Source of the DNA: Glycomyces paridis
GTDB lineage: Bacteria; Actinomycetota; Actinomycetes; Mycobacteriales; Micromonosporaceae
Assembly: GCF_004912155.1 (NCBI RefSeq)
Contig: NZ_STGX01000020.1
Location: 49,268 to 113,267 of the forward strand
Length of the DNA stretch: 64,000 nucleotides
Direction: 5' to 3'
Part shown: positions 24,233-32,139 of the stretch, piece by piece
How the letters are laid out: each line of letters starts with the position of its first letter
How positions within the stretch are numbered: the stretch's first letter is position 1
Program-made: the position numbers and the translations under genes
Notes under the pieces: model-generated
Told to the model about the DNA's origin: nothing
The model's database searches: none
What the model saw: only the letters and a program-made list of their open reading frames with translations

Positions 24233-25141
24233 ATGCTCCGTCGACCCCGCCGCCGGCTCCTCGCCACGCTCGGCGCGTTCGTCTTCGCCCTGGCCATCGC
24301 CACGGGCCTGCCCTCCTCGGCCGCCAACGCCCAAACCGCATGCGCCGCACCGTGGAACGCCGGAACCGTCTACACCGGCGGCAACGTGGCCTCCCACAAC
24401 GGCAGCAACTGGACCGCCCAGTGGTGGACGCAGGGCGAGACGCCCGGCACCACCGGCGAATGGGGCGTCTGGCGCAACCCCGTCGCCTGCGGCGGCGGCA
24501 CCGACCCGGACCCCGACCCGTCCGGCCTCGTCGTCTCCGAGGCCCAGTTCAACCAGATGTTCCCCAGTCGGAACTCCTTCTACACCTACCAGGGCTTCGT
24601 CAACGCCACCGCCTCCTACCCCGCCTTCGGCACCACCGGCAGCGCCACCGTCCAGCGCCAGGAGGTCGCGGCGTTCCTCGCCAACGTCTCCCACGAGACC
24701 GGCGGCCTCGTCCACATCGTCGAGCAGAACACCGCCAACTACCCGCACTACTGCGACGCGGGCCAGTCCTACGGCTGCCCGGCCGGGCAGGCCGCCTACT
24801 ACGGCCGCGGCCCGATCCAACTGAGCTGGAACTTCAACTACAACGCCGCCGGCAACGCCCTGGGCCTGCCGCTGCTGACCAACCCGTGGCTCGTCGAGCA
24901 GAACGCGACCGTGGCCTGGCAGACCGCCCTGTGGTACTGGAACACCCAGAGCGGGCCCGGGACGATGACCGGCCACGCGGCGATGACCAACGGCGCCGGC
25001 TTCGGCCAGTCCATCTGGTCGATCAACGGCTCCATCGAATGCAACGGCGGCAACCCCGCCCAAGTCCAGAGCCGCGTGACGAAGTACCAGAGCTTCACCG
25101 GCCTCCTCGGCGTCGCCCCCGGCGCGAACCTCTACTGCTGA
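24233..25141 (+). CDS. Secreted GH19 chitinase with N-terminal chitin-binding module
   Basis: 302-aa secreted enzyme. A signal peptide (RRRLLATLGAFVFALAIATG... to about ANAQ) is followed by a CBM5/12 module (residues 36-86, with W41, W60, W64, W65 and the terminal GVWRNPVAC) and a DPDPDP linker. The GH19 domain starts near 100. E155 in NVSHETGG is the likely general acid and E164 (IVEQN) the second glutamate; YYGRGPIQLSWNFNY is the family signature. It cleaves chitin by inversion. A GAGGTGACC ribosome-binding site precedes the ATG. Streptomyces chitinases of this type are induced by chitin; no operator was identified here. Confidence 0.93.
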   Translation: MLRRPRRRLLATLGAFVFALAIATGLPSSAANAQTACAAPWNAGTVYTGGNVASHNGSNWTAQWWTQGETPGTTGEWGVWRNPVACGGGTDPDPDPSGLVVSEAQFNQMFPSRNSFYTYQGFVNATASYPAFGTTGSATVQRQEVAAFLANVSHETGGLVHIVEQNTANYPHYCDAGQSYGCPAGQAAYYGRGPIQLSWNFNYNAAGNALGLPLLTNPWLVEQNATVAWQTALWYWNTQSGPGTMTGHAAMTNGAGFGQSIWSINGSIECNGGNPAQVQSRVTKYQSFTGLLGVAPGANLYC

Positions 25142-25167
25142 CGACTTCACCGCTGACCCTCCGAACC

Positions 25168-25197
25168 AGGGCCGCCGTCGGGATCGGCGGCGGCCCT
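25168..25197 (+). terminator. Terminator after the chitinase
   Basis: AGGGCCGCCG...CGGCGGCCCT, 10-bp stem with a 10-nt loop, 27 nt past the stop codon. Confidence 0.65.
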
Positions 25198-25349
25198 TCG
25201 AAGTGCGGCGATCCCGTTCAGTCGGCGAGATCGGCGAGCCGGTCCACCATCGTGTTCTCGCCTGGGGCGCTTGCCGGTAGTGTCCCACAGCGACGCCGGT
25301 GGCACCGGCGGGCGAAGGCCCGGGGCGCCGCTGGGAAAGGAGTCCGTCG

Positions 25350-25781
25350 GTGGGCGAGCTGCGGTACGAGGTCCTCGACGAGGGACCGGGCACGATCGTG
25401 TTCCGGGTCCGCAAGGGCGCGTGGGGCATCTGGGTCAGGCTCGGAGCGAAGGCGCTCGACATCGGCGAGGCGACGGTGCCGCTCACCCCGGCGACGGGCC
25501 TCGTCCTGAGCGCACGGGCCGGGGCCAGGATCGGGCCCGACGAGGTCGCAGAGCTCGCCCGCGGCCTCCGCATCGCTCTGGAGCGCAGCGCGCTCGCGGC
25601 GCCGCCCCGGGTGATCGCGGTCGAAGAGCTGGTGTTCCCCGGGGCCGACTACCAGCCGAACGGGCCCGCCGCCGCGGGCTACGCGTGGGTCGCGGCGGCG
25701 TTCGGCGTGGAGCTGCCCCCGATCGCGATCCGTTTCGACGCCGCCGCGAACGCCTACGAGATCGGGTTCCCGCCGGCGTGA
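25350..25781 (+). CDS. Conserved-looking hypothetical protein
   Basis: 143-aa protein from a GTG start with GGGAAAGGAG upstream (VGELRYEVLDEGPGTIVFR). It is soluble and alpha/beta, with no recognised motif. The middle part (LARGLRIALERSALAAPPRVIAVEEL) and the ending (YAWVAAAFGVELPPIAIRFDAAANAYEIGF) are well formed and have coding-like composition. It is convergent with the siderophore permease gene and separated from it by 55 bp. No function is assigned. Confidence 0.6.
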   Translation: MGELRYEVLDEGPGTIVFRVRKGAWGIWVRLGAKALDIGEATVPLTPATGLVLSARAGARIGPDEVAELARGLRIALERSALAAPPRVIAVEELVFPGADYQPNGPAAAGYAWVAAAFGVELPPIAIRFDAAANAYEIGFPPA

Positions 25782-25836
25782 GCACCGCAGGGTGCAGACC
25801 AAGGCTGGGAACCCGACTCTCGTGCGGCCGTTCGGT

Positions 25837-27933
25837 TCAGCCGGTGCGCGTCCGGGTGCGCCACAGCAGCCAGATGAAGTACGGCGTGCCGATGAGGGCG
25901 CAGACCAGGCCCGCGGGGATCTGGGCCGGGGCGATCACGGTGCGGCCCAGGGTGTCAGCGACGCTCACGAGGAGGACGCCGATGAGGACCGCGACCGGCA
26001 GGACCCGGCCCGAGCGGCTGCCGACGAGGCCTCGCGCGAGGTGGGGCGCGACGAGGCCGACGAAACCGATCACGCCGACCACCGCGACCGCGGCGGCGGT
26101 GAGCAGGGCCGCGGCGCCGAGCAGGAGGAGCCGCGTGCGTTCGAGCCTGACGCCGAGCACCCGCGGGGTGTCGTCGTCGAGCGAGAGCAGGTCGATCTCC
26201 TTGCGGTGCGCGATCACCAACGGCAGCACCAGGACGAGCGCGGCGACCAGCGGAACGAGCCGGTCGGCCGTCCGCCCGTACGTGGTGCCCGACAGCCACG
26301 TCATGGCCTTCGGCGTGTTCCACGGGTCCGAAGCGAGGATGATCAGCGTGATCGCGGCCATCCCCAGCGACCACACGCCGATGCCGATGAGCACCAGCCG
26401 CCCCGTGTCGAGCCCGCCCCGCCACGCCAGCGCGTAGACCAGCGCGAACGCGCCAAGCCCGCCCGCCGCAGCGATACCGGTGACCGCCCACGCGCCCGAT
26501 TCGGGCGCCCAGGTGATGAGCGAGACCGCGCCGATCCCGGCCCCGGCCGTGACGCCCAGCAGGCCCGGCTCCGCGAGCGGATTGCGCAGCACCCCCTGCG
26601 TCACCGTGCCCGCGCACGCCAGCGCGGCGCCCGCGAGGATCGCGGCGAGCACGCGCGGGAAGCGCTGCTCGATGATCCACGTGTAGCTCGCACCGGTCTT
26701 GCCCGCGAGCCAGTTGACGAGGTCGCCGCCCAGGAGCATCGTGTCGCCCGAGAACATCCCGACGAACAAAGCCCCGACCGACGCGGCCGCGAGCCCGACG
26801 AGGATGAGCGCGAACGCGGTCCGGCTGCGGCCCGCAGCACCGTGGAGGATCGCGGGCCGGTCGTCCGAGCCCGCGCTGGTCACCGTGCGCGCCAGCCACA
26901 CCATGACGCCCGCGCCGAGGATCGTGGTCGTGACGCCCACGGGGATCTCGATGCTCTTCTCCGCGCCGAGGACCGCGCGCACCGCGAGGTCGGCGCCGAC
27001 GATGACGAGGGCGCCGCACAGGGCACCCAGCGGGATGAGGGCCCGGTGGGCGAGGAGGTCGGGGAGGCGCCGCGCGATCTGGCGGGCGATGACGGGGGCC
27101 GCGAGGCCCACGAAGCCGATCGGCCCGGCCACGGTCACCGCGCAGGAGGCCAGCAGCAGCGAGCAGACGACGGTGACGGTGCGGGTGCGGCGGACGTGCA
27201 CGCCGAGGCTGGAAGCGGTGTCGTCGCCCAGGCGCAGCAGGTCCAGGCGCGGGGCGAGGACCATGACGGCCGCGATCGCGAGCAGCACCAGGGGCGCGGC
27301 CTGCGCGGTGGACCCGAACCCGGTCAGGTTGAGACTGCCCGAGCCCCAGGCGAACAGGCCCGTCGTCTCCTCCTGGAAGAGCAGGATCAGCAGCGACACG
27401 ACCGAGTTCGCGGCCATCGCGGTCGCCGAACCCGCGAGGATGAGACGGGTCGTGGCCGATTCGCCGCCGCCCGCCGACAGCGCGAGCACCAGGCCCGCCG
27501 TCGCCAGCGCGCCCGCGAAGGCCACGCCGATGCCCGACAGCAACGGCAGCGTGATCCCGAAGGCCGCCACGGCGGTCACGGCGAGATAGGCGCCCGCGTT
27601 GACCGCGAGCGTGTCAGGGCTGGCGAGCGGGTTGCGCGCCACCGACTGGAGCAGCACGCCCGAGGCGCCGAGCGCGACGCCGACCAGCACCGCCCCGGCC
27701 AGGCGCGGCAGGCGCGAGCCCTGGAGGACGTTCCACACCCTGTCGTCGGCGGTGCCGGTGACCAGCCGCAGCAGGTCCCCCGCGTCGACGGCCGAAGTGC
27801 CCTGCGTGAGATGCAGCGCCCCCAGGGCGACCAGGGCCGCCACCGCGGCGGTGAAGACCGCCGCGGTGACCCGGAGGCGCGGGCGCCTCCGGGCCGGAGC
27901 CTCCGGACGCGCCGGGGAGCTCAGCGTGCTCAA
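25837..27933 (-). CDS. Fused double FecCD-type iron-siderophore ABC permease (FhuB-like)
   Basis: 698-aa protein made of two homologous ~340-residue FecCD/BtuC-like permease halves. Each half has about nine to ten helices and the repeated motif SRLPRLAGAVLVGVALGASG / QRFPRVLAAILAGAALACAG followed by RNPLA. This is the FhuB arrangement, in which one polypeptide replaces a permease pair. Translation probably starts at a TTG (27933) overlapping the stop codon of the binding-protein gene as TTGA, so the two are coupled; the frame continuing far upstream is antisense-like and rejected. It moves ferric siderophore across the membrane, powered by the ATPase encoded at the head of the operon. Confidence 0.85.
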   Translation of the reverse strand: MSTLSSPARPEAPARRRPRLRVTAAVFTAAVAALVALGALHLTQGTSAVDAGDLLRLVTGTADDRVWNVLQGSRLPRLAGAVLVGVALGASGVLLQSVARNPLASPDTLAVNAGAYLAVTAVAAFGITLPLLSGIGVAFAGALATAGLVLALSAGGGESATTRLILAGSATAMAANSVVSLLILLFQEETTGLFAWGSGSLNLTGFGSTAQAAPLVLLAIAAVMVLAPRLDLLRLGDDTASSLGVHVRRTRTVTVVCSLLLASCAVTVAGPIGFVGLAAPVIARQIARRLPDLLAHRALIPLGALCGALVIVGADLAVRAVLGAEKSIEIPVGVTTTILGAGVMVWLARTVTSAGSDDRPAILHGAAGRSRTAFALILVGLAAASVGALFVGMFSGDTMLLGGDLVNWLAGKTGASYTWIIEQRFPRVLAAILAGAALACAGTVTQGVLRNPLAEPGLLGVTAGAGIGAVSLITWAPESGAWAVTGIAAAGGLGAFALVYALAWRGGLDTGRLVLIGIGVWSLGMAAITLIILASDPWNTPKAMTWLSGTTYGRTADRLVPLVAALVLVLPLVIAHRKEIDLLSLDDDTPRVLGVRLERTRLLLLGAAALLTAAAVAVVGVIGFVGLVAPHLARGLVGSRSGRVLPVAVLIGVLLVSVADTLGRTVIAPAQIPAGLVCALIGTPYFIWLLWRTRTRTG

Positions 27934-28919
27934 CTGGCGTAGACCTCGGCGAAGTAGTCGAGGATGGCCTCGGAGGACTTGGGCCCGCCGAAGGTCCAGA
28001 CGCCGAGCGGCAGCTCGTACAGCGAACCGTCCTTGACGAACTTGAGGTTCTCCCAGATCGCGTTGCCCGCGACGCCGTCGGTGAACAGGTTCGTGCCGTC
28101 GGCGTTGTTCCAGATGAACTTCAGCTCGGTGTCGGTGTACTGGGCCATGCCCTCGACGTCGGTGCCGCCCAGGCCCCACGCGCCGTCGGTCTCGCCGGTC
28201 CAGGCGTTCTCCAGGCCCACGGCGGTCCCGAGGGAGCCCACGAGCGAGGACGCGGCGAAGGGGCGGATGGCGACCGCGTCGCCCTCGACCCAGCCGTCGG
28301 CGTACAGGTAGGGGACGGCGCCGGTGCCGGCGGCCTCGATGGCGGCCTTGGTCTCCTCGATCTTGGCCTCGAAGTCGGCCCACAGCGCGTCGGCCTCGGC
28401 GTTCTTGCCGAGGAGGTCGGCGATCATGTCGACGTCGCGGTGCATCCGGCCGAGGTTGTCGGTCTCGCTGGAGCCCTCGGTGACCAGGACGGGCACGAAC
28501 TCCTCGATCTGCTCGATGAGCTCCTCGTCGTCGGTCTCCATGACGACCAGGTCGGCGCCGAGCCCGGCGATCGCGTCGATCGAGGGCTCCTGGCGGGTGC
28601 CGACGTCGGTGACGGTGTCGTCCAGCGGCACGGCCTCGCCGGCCCAGGTGTTGTAGCCCTCGATGTCGGCGACGCCGACGGGCATGACGCCGAGGCTGGC
28701 GACGATCTCGACCTCCGCCCATTCGAGCGCGACGACCTTCTGCGCGGGCGCGTCGAGTTCGACGGTGCGGCCCAGGAAGTCGACGGTGGAGACCGGTCCG
28801 GTCTCGGCGGTCGTCTCGTCGGCGCCGGAACCCTCCTCGGTGGTGCCGCAGGCGGAGGCGGCGAGGACGGCGGCGAGTGCCGCGGGCACGGCGAATCGCT
28901 TGAGGTGGGAGAGCTGCAT
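27930..28919 (-). CDS. Iron-siderophore ABC transporter substrate-binding lipoprotein
   Basis: 329-aa lipoprotein of the FecB/FepB-type class III binding proteins. The lipobox LAASAC places the acylated Cys at residue 24. VDFLGRTVELDAPAQKVVALEWAEVEIVASLGVMPVGVAD is the typical opening of the binding domain, and the chain ends with an amphipathic helix (SEAILDYFAEVYAS). It captures ferric siderophore outside the membrane. It sits 10 bp after the ATPase gene and overlaps the permease gene by 4 bp, forming a three-gene operon. Confidence 0.92.
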   Translation of the reverse strand: MQLSHLKRFAVPAALAAVLAASACGTTEEGSGADETTAETGPVSTVDFLGRTVELDAPAQKVVALEWAEVEIVASLGVMPVGVADIEGYNTWAGEAVPLDDTVTDVGTRQEPSIDAIAGLGADLVVMETDDEELIEQIEEFVPVLVTEGSSETDNLGRMHRDVDMIADLLGKNAEADALWADFEAKIEETKAAIEAAGTGAVPYLYADGWVEGDAVAIRPFAASSLVGSLGTAVGLENAWTGETDGAWGLGGTDVEGMAQYTDTELKFIWNNADGTNLFTDGVAGNAIWENLKFVKDGSLYELPLGVWTFGGPKSSEAILDYFAEVYAS

Positions 28920-28929
28920 CGGGTTCCTT

Positions 28930-29754
28930 CTACTCGGTGGTGGTGCCCGCGAAGCGGCGGCTGTGACGGCCGATGGGCTTGGCGGTGAGCATCCCGGTGA
29001 CGGGATCGGCGTCGACGCGGATGTCGATGCCGTATGCGGCGGTGAGGTTCTCGGCGGTGAGCACCTCCGCCGGGGTGCCGGCGGCCATGACGCGGCCGTC
29101 GTGGAGCAGGACGGCGCGGTCGGCGACCGCGGCGGCCTGGTCGAGGTCGTGGAGCACGACGCCGACGGCGGTCCCGTGGTCGTCGGCGAGGTCGCGGACC
29201 AGGTCGAGGATCTCGACCTGGTAGCGCAGGTCGAGGTGGTTGGTGGGCTCGTCGAGCAGGAGCACGGCGGTGTCCTGGGCGAGGCAGGAGGCGAGCCAGA
29301 CGCGCTGGCGCTCGCCGCCGGAGAGGGCCTCCATGCCGCGGTCGGACATGTGCTCGACGCCGCAGATCTCCATGGCGCGCAGGACCTTCTCGGGCCCTTC
29401 GGGGTCGCCGTGGCGCCAGCGCCCGCGGTGGGGGTGGCGGCCGTAGCCGACGACGTCGAGGACGCGGATGCCGCCGGGGACGGGGCGGGACTGGGAGAGG
29501 AGGGAGACGCGCCGGGCGAAGTCCTTGGGGCTCAGGGCGGTCGCGTCGGTGCCGTCGGCGAACTCGACGGTCCCGGCGTCGGCCTTGTGGAGGCGGGCGA
29601 GGGATCGCAGGAGGGTGGATTTGCCCGAGCCGTTGGGGCCGAGGAGGGCGGTGACGGCGCCGGGTCGCAGGGCGATGTCGGCGTCGTGCACCACGGTGGT
29701 GCCGAAGTAGGCGAGTCGGAGGGCGCGGCCGCTCAGTCCGGCGTCATCAGGCAT
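28930..29754 (-). CDS. Iron-siderophore ABC transporter ATP-binding protein
   Basis: 274-aa ATPase. Walker A GPNGSGKST (about residues 39-47), Q-loop SLLSQSRPVP, signature LSGGERQR, Walker B VLLLDEPTNHLDL and the switch His in VVLHDLDQAA are all present; the FecE/FhuC subfamily is indicated by the linked genes. It is the first gene of the uptake operon. The ATG at 29754 has no ribosome-binding site and is 7 nt after a TAGCCT hexamer buried in an IdeR-like box, so it is likely leaderless and iron-repressed. Confidence 0.92.
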   Translation of the reverse strand: MPDDAGLSGRALRLAYFGTTVVHDADIALRPGAVTALLGPNGSGKSTLLRSLARLHKADAGTVEFADGTDATALSPKDFARRVSLLSQSRPVPGGIRVLDVVGYGRHPHRGRWRHGDPEGPEKVLRAMEICGVEHMSDRGMEALSGGERQRVWLASCLAQDTAVLLLDEPTNHLDLRYQVEILDLVRDLADDHGTAVGVVLHDLDQAAAVADRAVLLHDGRVMAAGTPAEVLTAENLTAAYGIDIRVDADPVTGMLTAKPIGRHSRRFAGTTTE

Positions 29755-29773
29755 GTAGGCAAGGCTAACCTAT
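29755..29773 (-). promoter_or_regulatory. IdeR/DmdR-type iron box overlapping the promoter
   Basis: GTAGGCAAGGCTAACCTAT matches most positions of the IdeR consensus TTAGGTTAGGCTAACCTAA. It abuts the start codon at 29754 and contains the -10 hexamer TAGCCT (29762-29767, minus strand). Binding of iron-loaded IdeR here would block RNA polymerase. Confidence 0.75.
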
Positions 29774-30028
29774 CTCATTTTTCTTTGCATCCCGGCTGGT
29801 CAGGGGCGTGCGTTGCACCCTCGCGGGGCTTTTGCGACCGGCGCGGTGCCCGATGAGTCCCGTTCGCGCCCAAATGGATCATGCTCCGGTGAGGACGCGC
29901 ACACCACGCGTAAGAGTGAAATCCGGCGCGGCGCTCTGGACTTGACCGTGCCGGGTGGGGTCGACTGGTCCTAGGCGCCGCAATGCCGATGCACCCCGTG
30001 TCGGCGCGGGACGCCAGAGAGGACGAAC

Positions 30029-30304
30029 ATGACACCGAATGCGAAGGTGGGGCCTTCGAGTGTCGTCATCGACGAGATCTGGACAGTCGAGCGCGTGAAG
30101 TCGCTCGGCGTGATGACGAATGTCGAGACGGCCGCGCAGATCCTGGGGATCGGCCGGACCGTCGCCTACAGGCTGGCCAAGGACGGCGACTTCCCCGTCC
30201 AGGTCCTGAGGATCGGCCACAGCTACAGGGTTCCGGTGCTGCGGCTCCTCGAGCTGCTCGGCGCACCGGACGCGCCGCTCGACCGCGACCGCTTCATCGA
30301 CTAG
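30029..30304 (+). CDS. Small helix-turn-helix (excisionase/MerR-like) protein
   Basis: 91-aa protein with a winged-helix segment MTNVETAAQILGIGRTVAYR followed by LAKDGDFPVQVLRIGHSYRVPVLRLLELLG, the layout of AlpA/excisionase-type DNA-binding proteins. AGAGAGGACG precedes the ATG. No integrase or attachment site lies nearby, so a chromosomal regulator is as likely as a remnant of an integrative element. Convergent with smr. Confidence 0.65.
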   Translation: MTPNAKVGPSSVVIDEIWTVERVKSLGVMTNVETAAQILGIGRTVAYRLAKDGDFPVQVLRIGHSYRVPVLRLLELLGAPDAPLDRDRFID

Positions 30305-30310
30305 CGAACC

Positions 30311-30353
30311 GAAGCGGCGGCGCGCTCCAGGGGGAGGAGCGCGCCGCCGCTTC
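30311..30353. terminator. Strong terminator between convergent genes
   Basis: Perfect 18-bp stem (30311-30328 with 30336-30353) with a 7-nt loop, between the HTH gene and the Smr-like gene. Confidence 0.8.
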
Positions 30354-30360
30354 GCACGTC

Positions 30361-30636
30361 TCAGCGCTTCTTGCGCTTGTCCTTGTGCTGGAAGTGGACG
30401 AAGAGCCGGCCGAAGTTCTTCGAGTCCTTGTCCACCCGGTGGTACAGGGCCTTGACCTCCTTCTGGTCGAGGAACCTGAGCACCTTCTTCTTGAGCTGGC
30501 CCGAGCCCTTGCCGGGGATGATCTCCACGAGGTCGATCTTCTTGGCGACCGCCTCGTCGATGACGTCCTTGAGGGCCTTCTCGATCTGGTCGCCCTTGTT
30601 GTAGATGTCGTGCAGGTCCAGCACCAGTTTCGCCAT
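30361..30636 (-). CDS. Small stand-alone Smr-domain protein
   Basis: 91-aa protein matching the C-terminal Smr domain of MutS2: LDLHDIYNKGDQIEKAL carries the LDLH motif, followed by VEIIPGKGSGQLKKKVLRFL (the HGxGxG-like turn, here PGKGSG) and a basic tail. Smr domains are nicking nucleases or RNA-binding endonucleases; activity here is unproven. Leaderless: TAAGGT lies 6 nt before the ATG, and its first two bases are the TA at the end of the MITE-like element. Confidence 0.75.
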   Translation of the reverse strand: MAKLVLDLHDIYNKGDQIEKALKDVIDEAVAKKIDLVEIIPGKGSGQLKKKVLRFLDQKEVKALYHRVDKDSKNFGRLFVHFQHKDKRKKR

Positions 30637-30642
30637 GCTCCG

Positions 30643-30648
30643 ACCTTA
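30643..30648 (-). promoter_or_regulatory. -10 element of smr at the edge of the MITE-like element
   Basis: TAAGGT (minus strand) ends 6 nt before the smr ATG. Its leading TA is the left TA dinucleotide of the 198-bp element, so any -35 region would lie inside the element. Confidence 0.5.
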
Positions 30649-30844
30649 GGGGGTGTTGCCGAACCCCTGACGGCCGCTGGCCGGTCCATTTGCCCGCTCA
30701 CTTCGTTGTCGGCGGTCTGGATACAACACCGGTATCCAGACCGCCTTCCGCGGTCTCGGCGACGCTTGCGAGCCGTAACTGTGCAGAGCGAGCGAACAAA
30801 TGGCCTCGGCCATCGACTCGCCGGGGGTTCGGCAACACCCCCTA
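30647..30844. mobile_element. MITE-like fold-back element, 198 bp
   Basis: Perfect 21-bp terminal inverted repeats (30647-30667 and 30824-30844), each beginning with TA and then GGGGGTGTTGCCGAAC. Inside, a perfect 14-bp hairpin (30711-30724 with 30732-30745) sits at the centre, and the flanking halves are related, for example TGGCCG...CCATTTG...CGCTC on the left and its complement on the right. No open reading frame. TA flanks suit IS630/Tc1-mariner or IS5-type non-autonomous elements; this assignment is inference. Confidence 0.65.
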
Positions 30845-31759
30845 GGCGTCGACGCGCGGGATGTCCGGCTCGATGTAGATGAGCTTCGCGGTGGGCACGG
30901 CGGCGCGGATGCGCGCCTCGGCGGCGTCGATCTCGGCGGCGACCTGCGAGCCGGTCTCGGAGGAGCCGATGCCGATCTTCGCGGCCACCAGCAGCTCGTC
31001 GGGGCCGATGTGCAGGGTCTTGAGGTGGATGAGCGAGTTCGCGTCGCCCTCGTTGATCGCCTGCTTGATCGCGGCGATGTCCTCCAAGGTGGCCGACTCG
31101 CCGATGAGCATCGAGCGGATCTCGATCGCCAGGACGATCGCGATGCACACGAGCAGGACGCCGATGCTCATGGTGCCGAGCGCGTCGAACAGCGAGTTGC
31201 CGGTGATCCAGGTGAGGCCGACGCCGAAGAGGGCCAGGACGAGGCCGACGAGCGCGCCGATGTCCTCCAGGAGGATCACGGGCAGCTCGGGCGAGCGCGA
31301 GCCCTTGATGAACCGCACCCACGACTGCTTGCCGCGGACCGCGTTCGACTCCTTGACGGCGGTGCGCAGCGAGAACGACTCCAGGATGATCGCCACGACC
31401 AGCACGATGACGGCCACGAGCGGGGACTCCAGGCCGTGCTCGGTGTCCTGGAGCTTGTGCCAGCCCTCGTACAGGGCGTACACGCCGCCGATGGAGAACA
31501 GGACGATCGAGACGATGAACGCGTAGATGTAGCGTTCGCGCCCGTACCCGAACGGGTGGGCGGGGCTGGCCTCGCGCCGGGACCGCTTGCCGCCGATGAG
31601 GAGCAGGACCTGGTTCGCCGCGTCGGCCACCGAGTGGACGCCCTCGGCGAGCATCGACGCCGAACCCGTGATCGCGGCCGCGACGAACTTGCTGATCGCG
31701 ATCCCCGTGTTGGCCAAGAGCGCCGCGACGATCGCCTTGGTGCCGCCTTCTGCTGACAT
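30842..31759 (-). CDS. Cation diffusion facilitator family transporter
   Basis: 305-aa CDF protein that exports divalent metal ions (Zn, Fe, Mn or Co) by proton antiport. Six hydrophobic segments are seen; metal-site motifs include MLAEGVHSVADAANQVLLL in TM2 and LLEDIGALVGL in TM5. The C-terminal cytoplasmic domain ends IYIEPDIPRVDA. Start ATG 31759 is chosen, with GGAAGGAA upstream; 31795 is possible. The TAG stop codon is formed by the TA at the end of the MITE-like element plus its first base, so the original C-terminus may have been longer. Confidence 0.88.
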   Translation of the reverse strand: MSAEGGTKAIVAALLANTGIAISKFVAAAITGSASMLAEGVHSVADAANQVLLLIGGKRSRREASPAHPFGYGRERYIYAFIVSIVLFSIGGVYALYEGWHKLQDTEHGLESPLVAVIVLVVAIILESFSLRTAVKESNAVRGKQSWVRFIKGSRSPELPVILLEDIGALVGLVLALFGVGLTWITGNSLFDALGTMSIGVLLVCIAIVLAIEIRSMLIGESATLEDIAAIKQAINEGDANSLIHLKTLHIGPDELLVAAKIGIGSSETGSQVAAEIDAAEARIRAAVPTAKLIYIEPDIPRVDA

Positions 31760-31917
31760 CTGGTCGTCATTCCTTCCACTGAACGCGCCCCGCATCCAGT
31801 TGGGGCCTGCACGAGTCTGTCATGGCCTTGCAACCCTCCGACGAGGCCTCAGGTCGCGTCCCGCATGGTCGCTGGCGCGACACCCGTTCGCGGTTTCGAA
31901 CGGGCGCTCGGCGCGCT

Positions 31918-32060
31918 ACGATCGAGGCAAGGCGACGCCCCGGGAGCCAGCTCCCGGACCGGGCGAAGGAACGTACACCGCCAAGGGGACCTCGTCCCCG
32001 GCCGGAGACCGCGGGTCTCCAGCCCCTGTACGGACCCAGCCCGCGTCACCGACGCGCGGA
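31918..32060 (+). ncRNA. Candidate structured 5' leader of the MFS exporter
   Basis: Five stems in ~120 nt: CCGGGAG/CTCCCGG (31940-31957), a junction CGTACA/TGTACG (31972-31977 with 32027-32032) enclosing GGGGAC/GTCCCC (31985-31999) and GGAGACC/GGTCTCC (32004-32020), then CGCGTC/GACGCG (32042-32056). A TACGAT hexamer at 31917-31922 could be its -10. It ends ~80 nt before the MFS GTG. It matches no riboswitch class recognised here, nor RNase P, tmRNA or 6S. Confidence 0.5.
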
Positions 32061-32139
32061 CCGAGTGGTGGACCGGTTCCGGCAATGAGAGGCCCTCAGC
32101 GGGCCCCTGCCGTGAACCCACCGCTCGGAAGGCCCGTAC

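Noticed and set aside
25837..28722. 961-aa continuous frame on the minus strand
   Set aside because: The part upstream of 27933 is out of frame with the binding lipoprotein gene and has shadow composition; only the permease is real.
31918..32139. RNase P RNA, tmRNA or a c-di-AMP riboswitch
   Set aside because: None of their conserved core motifs is present; kept only as an unassigned structured leader.
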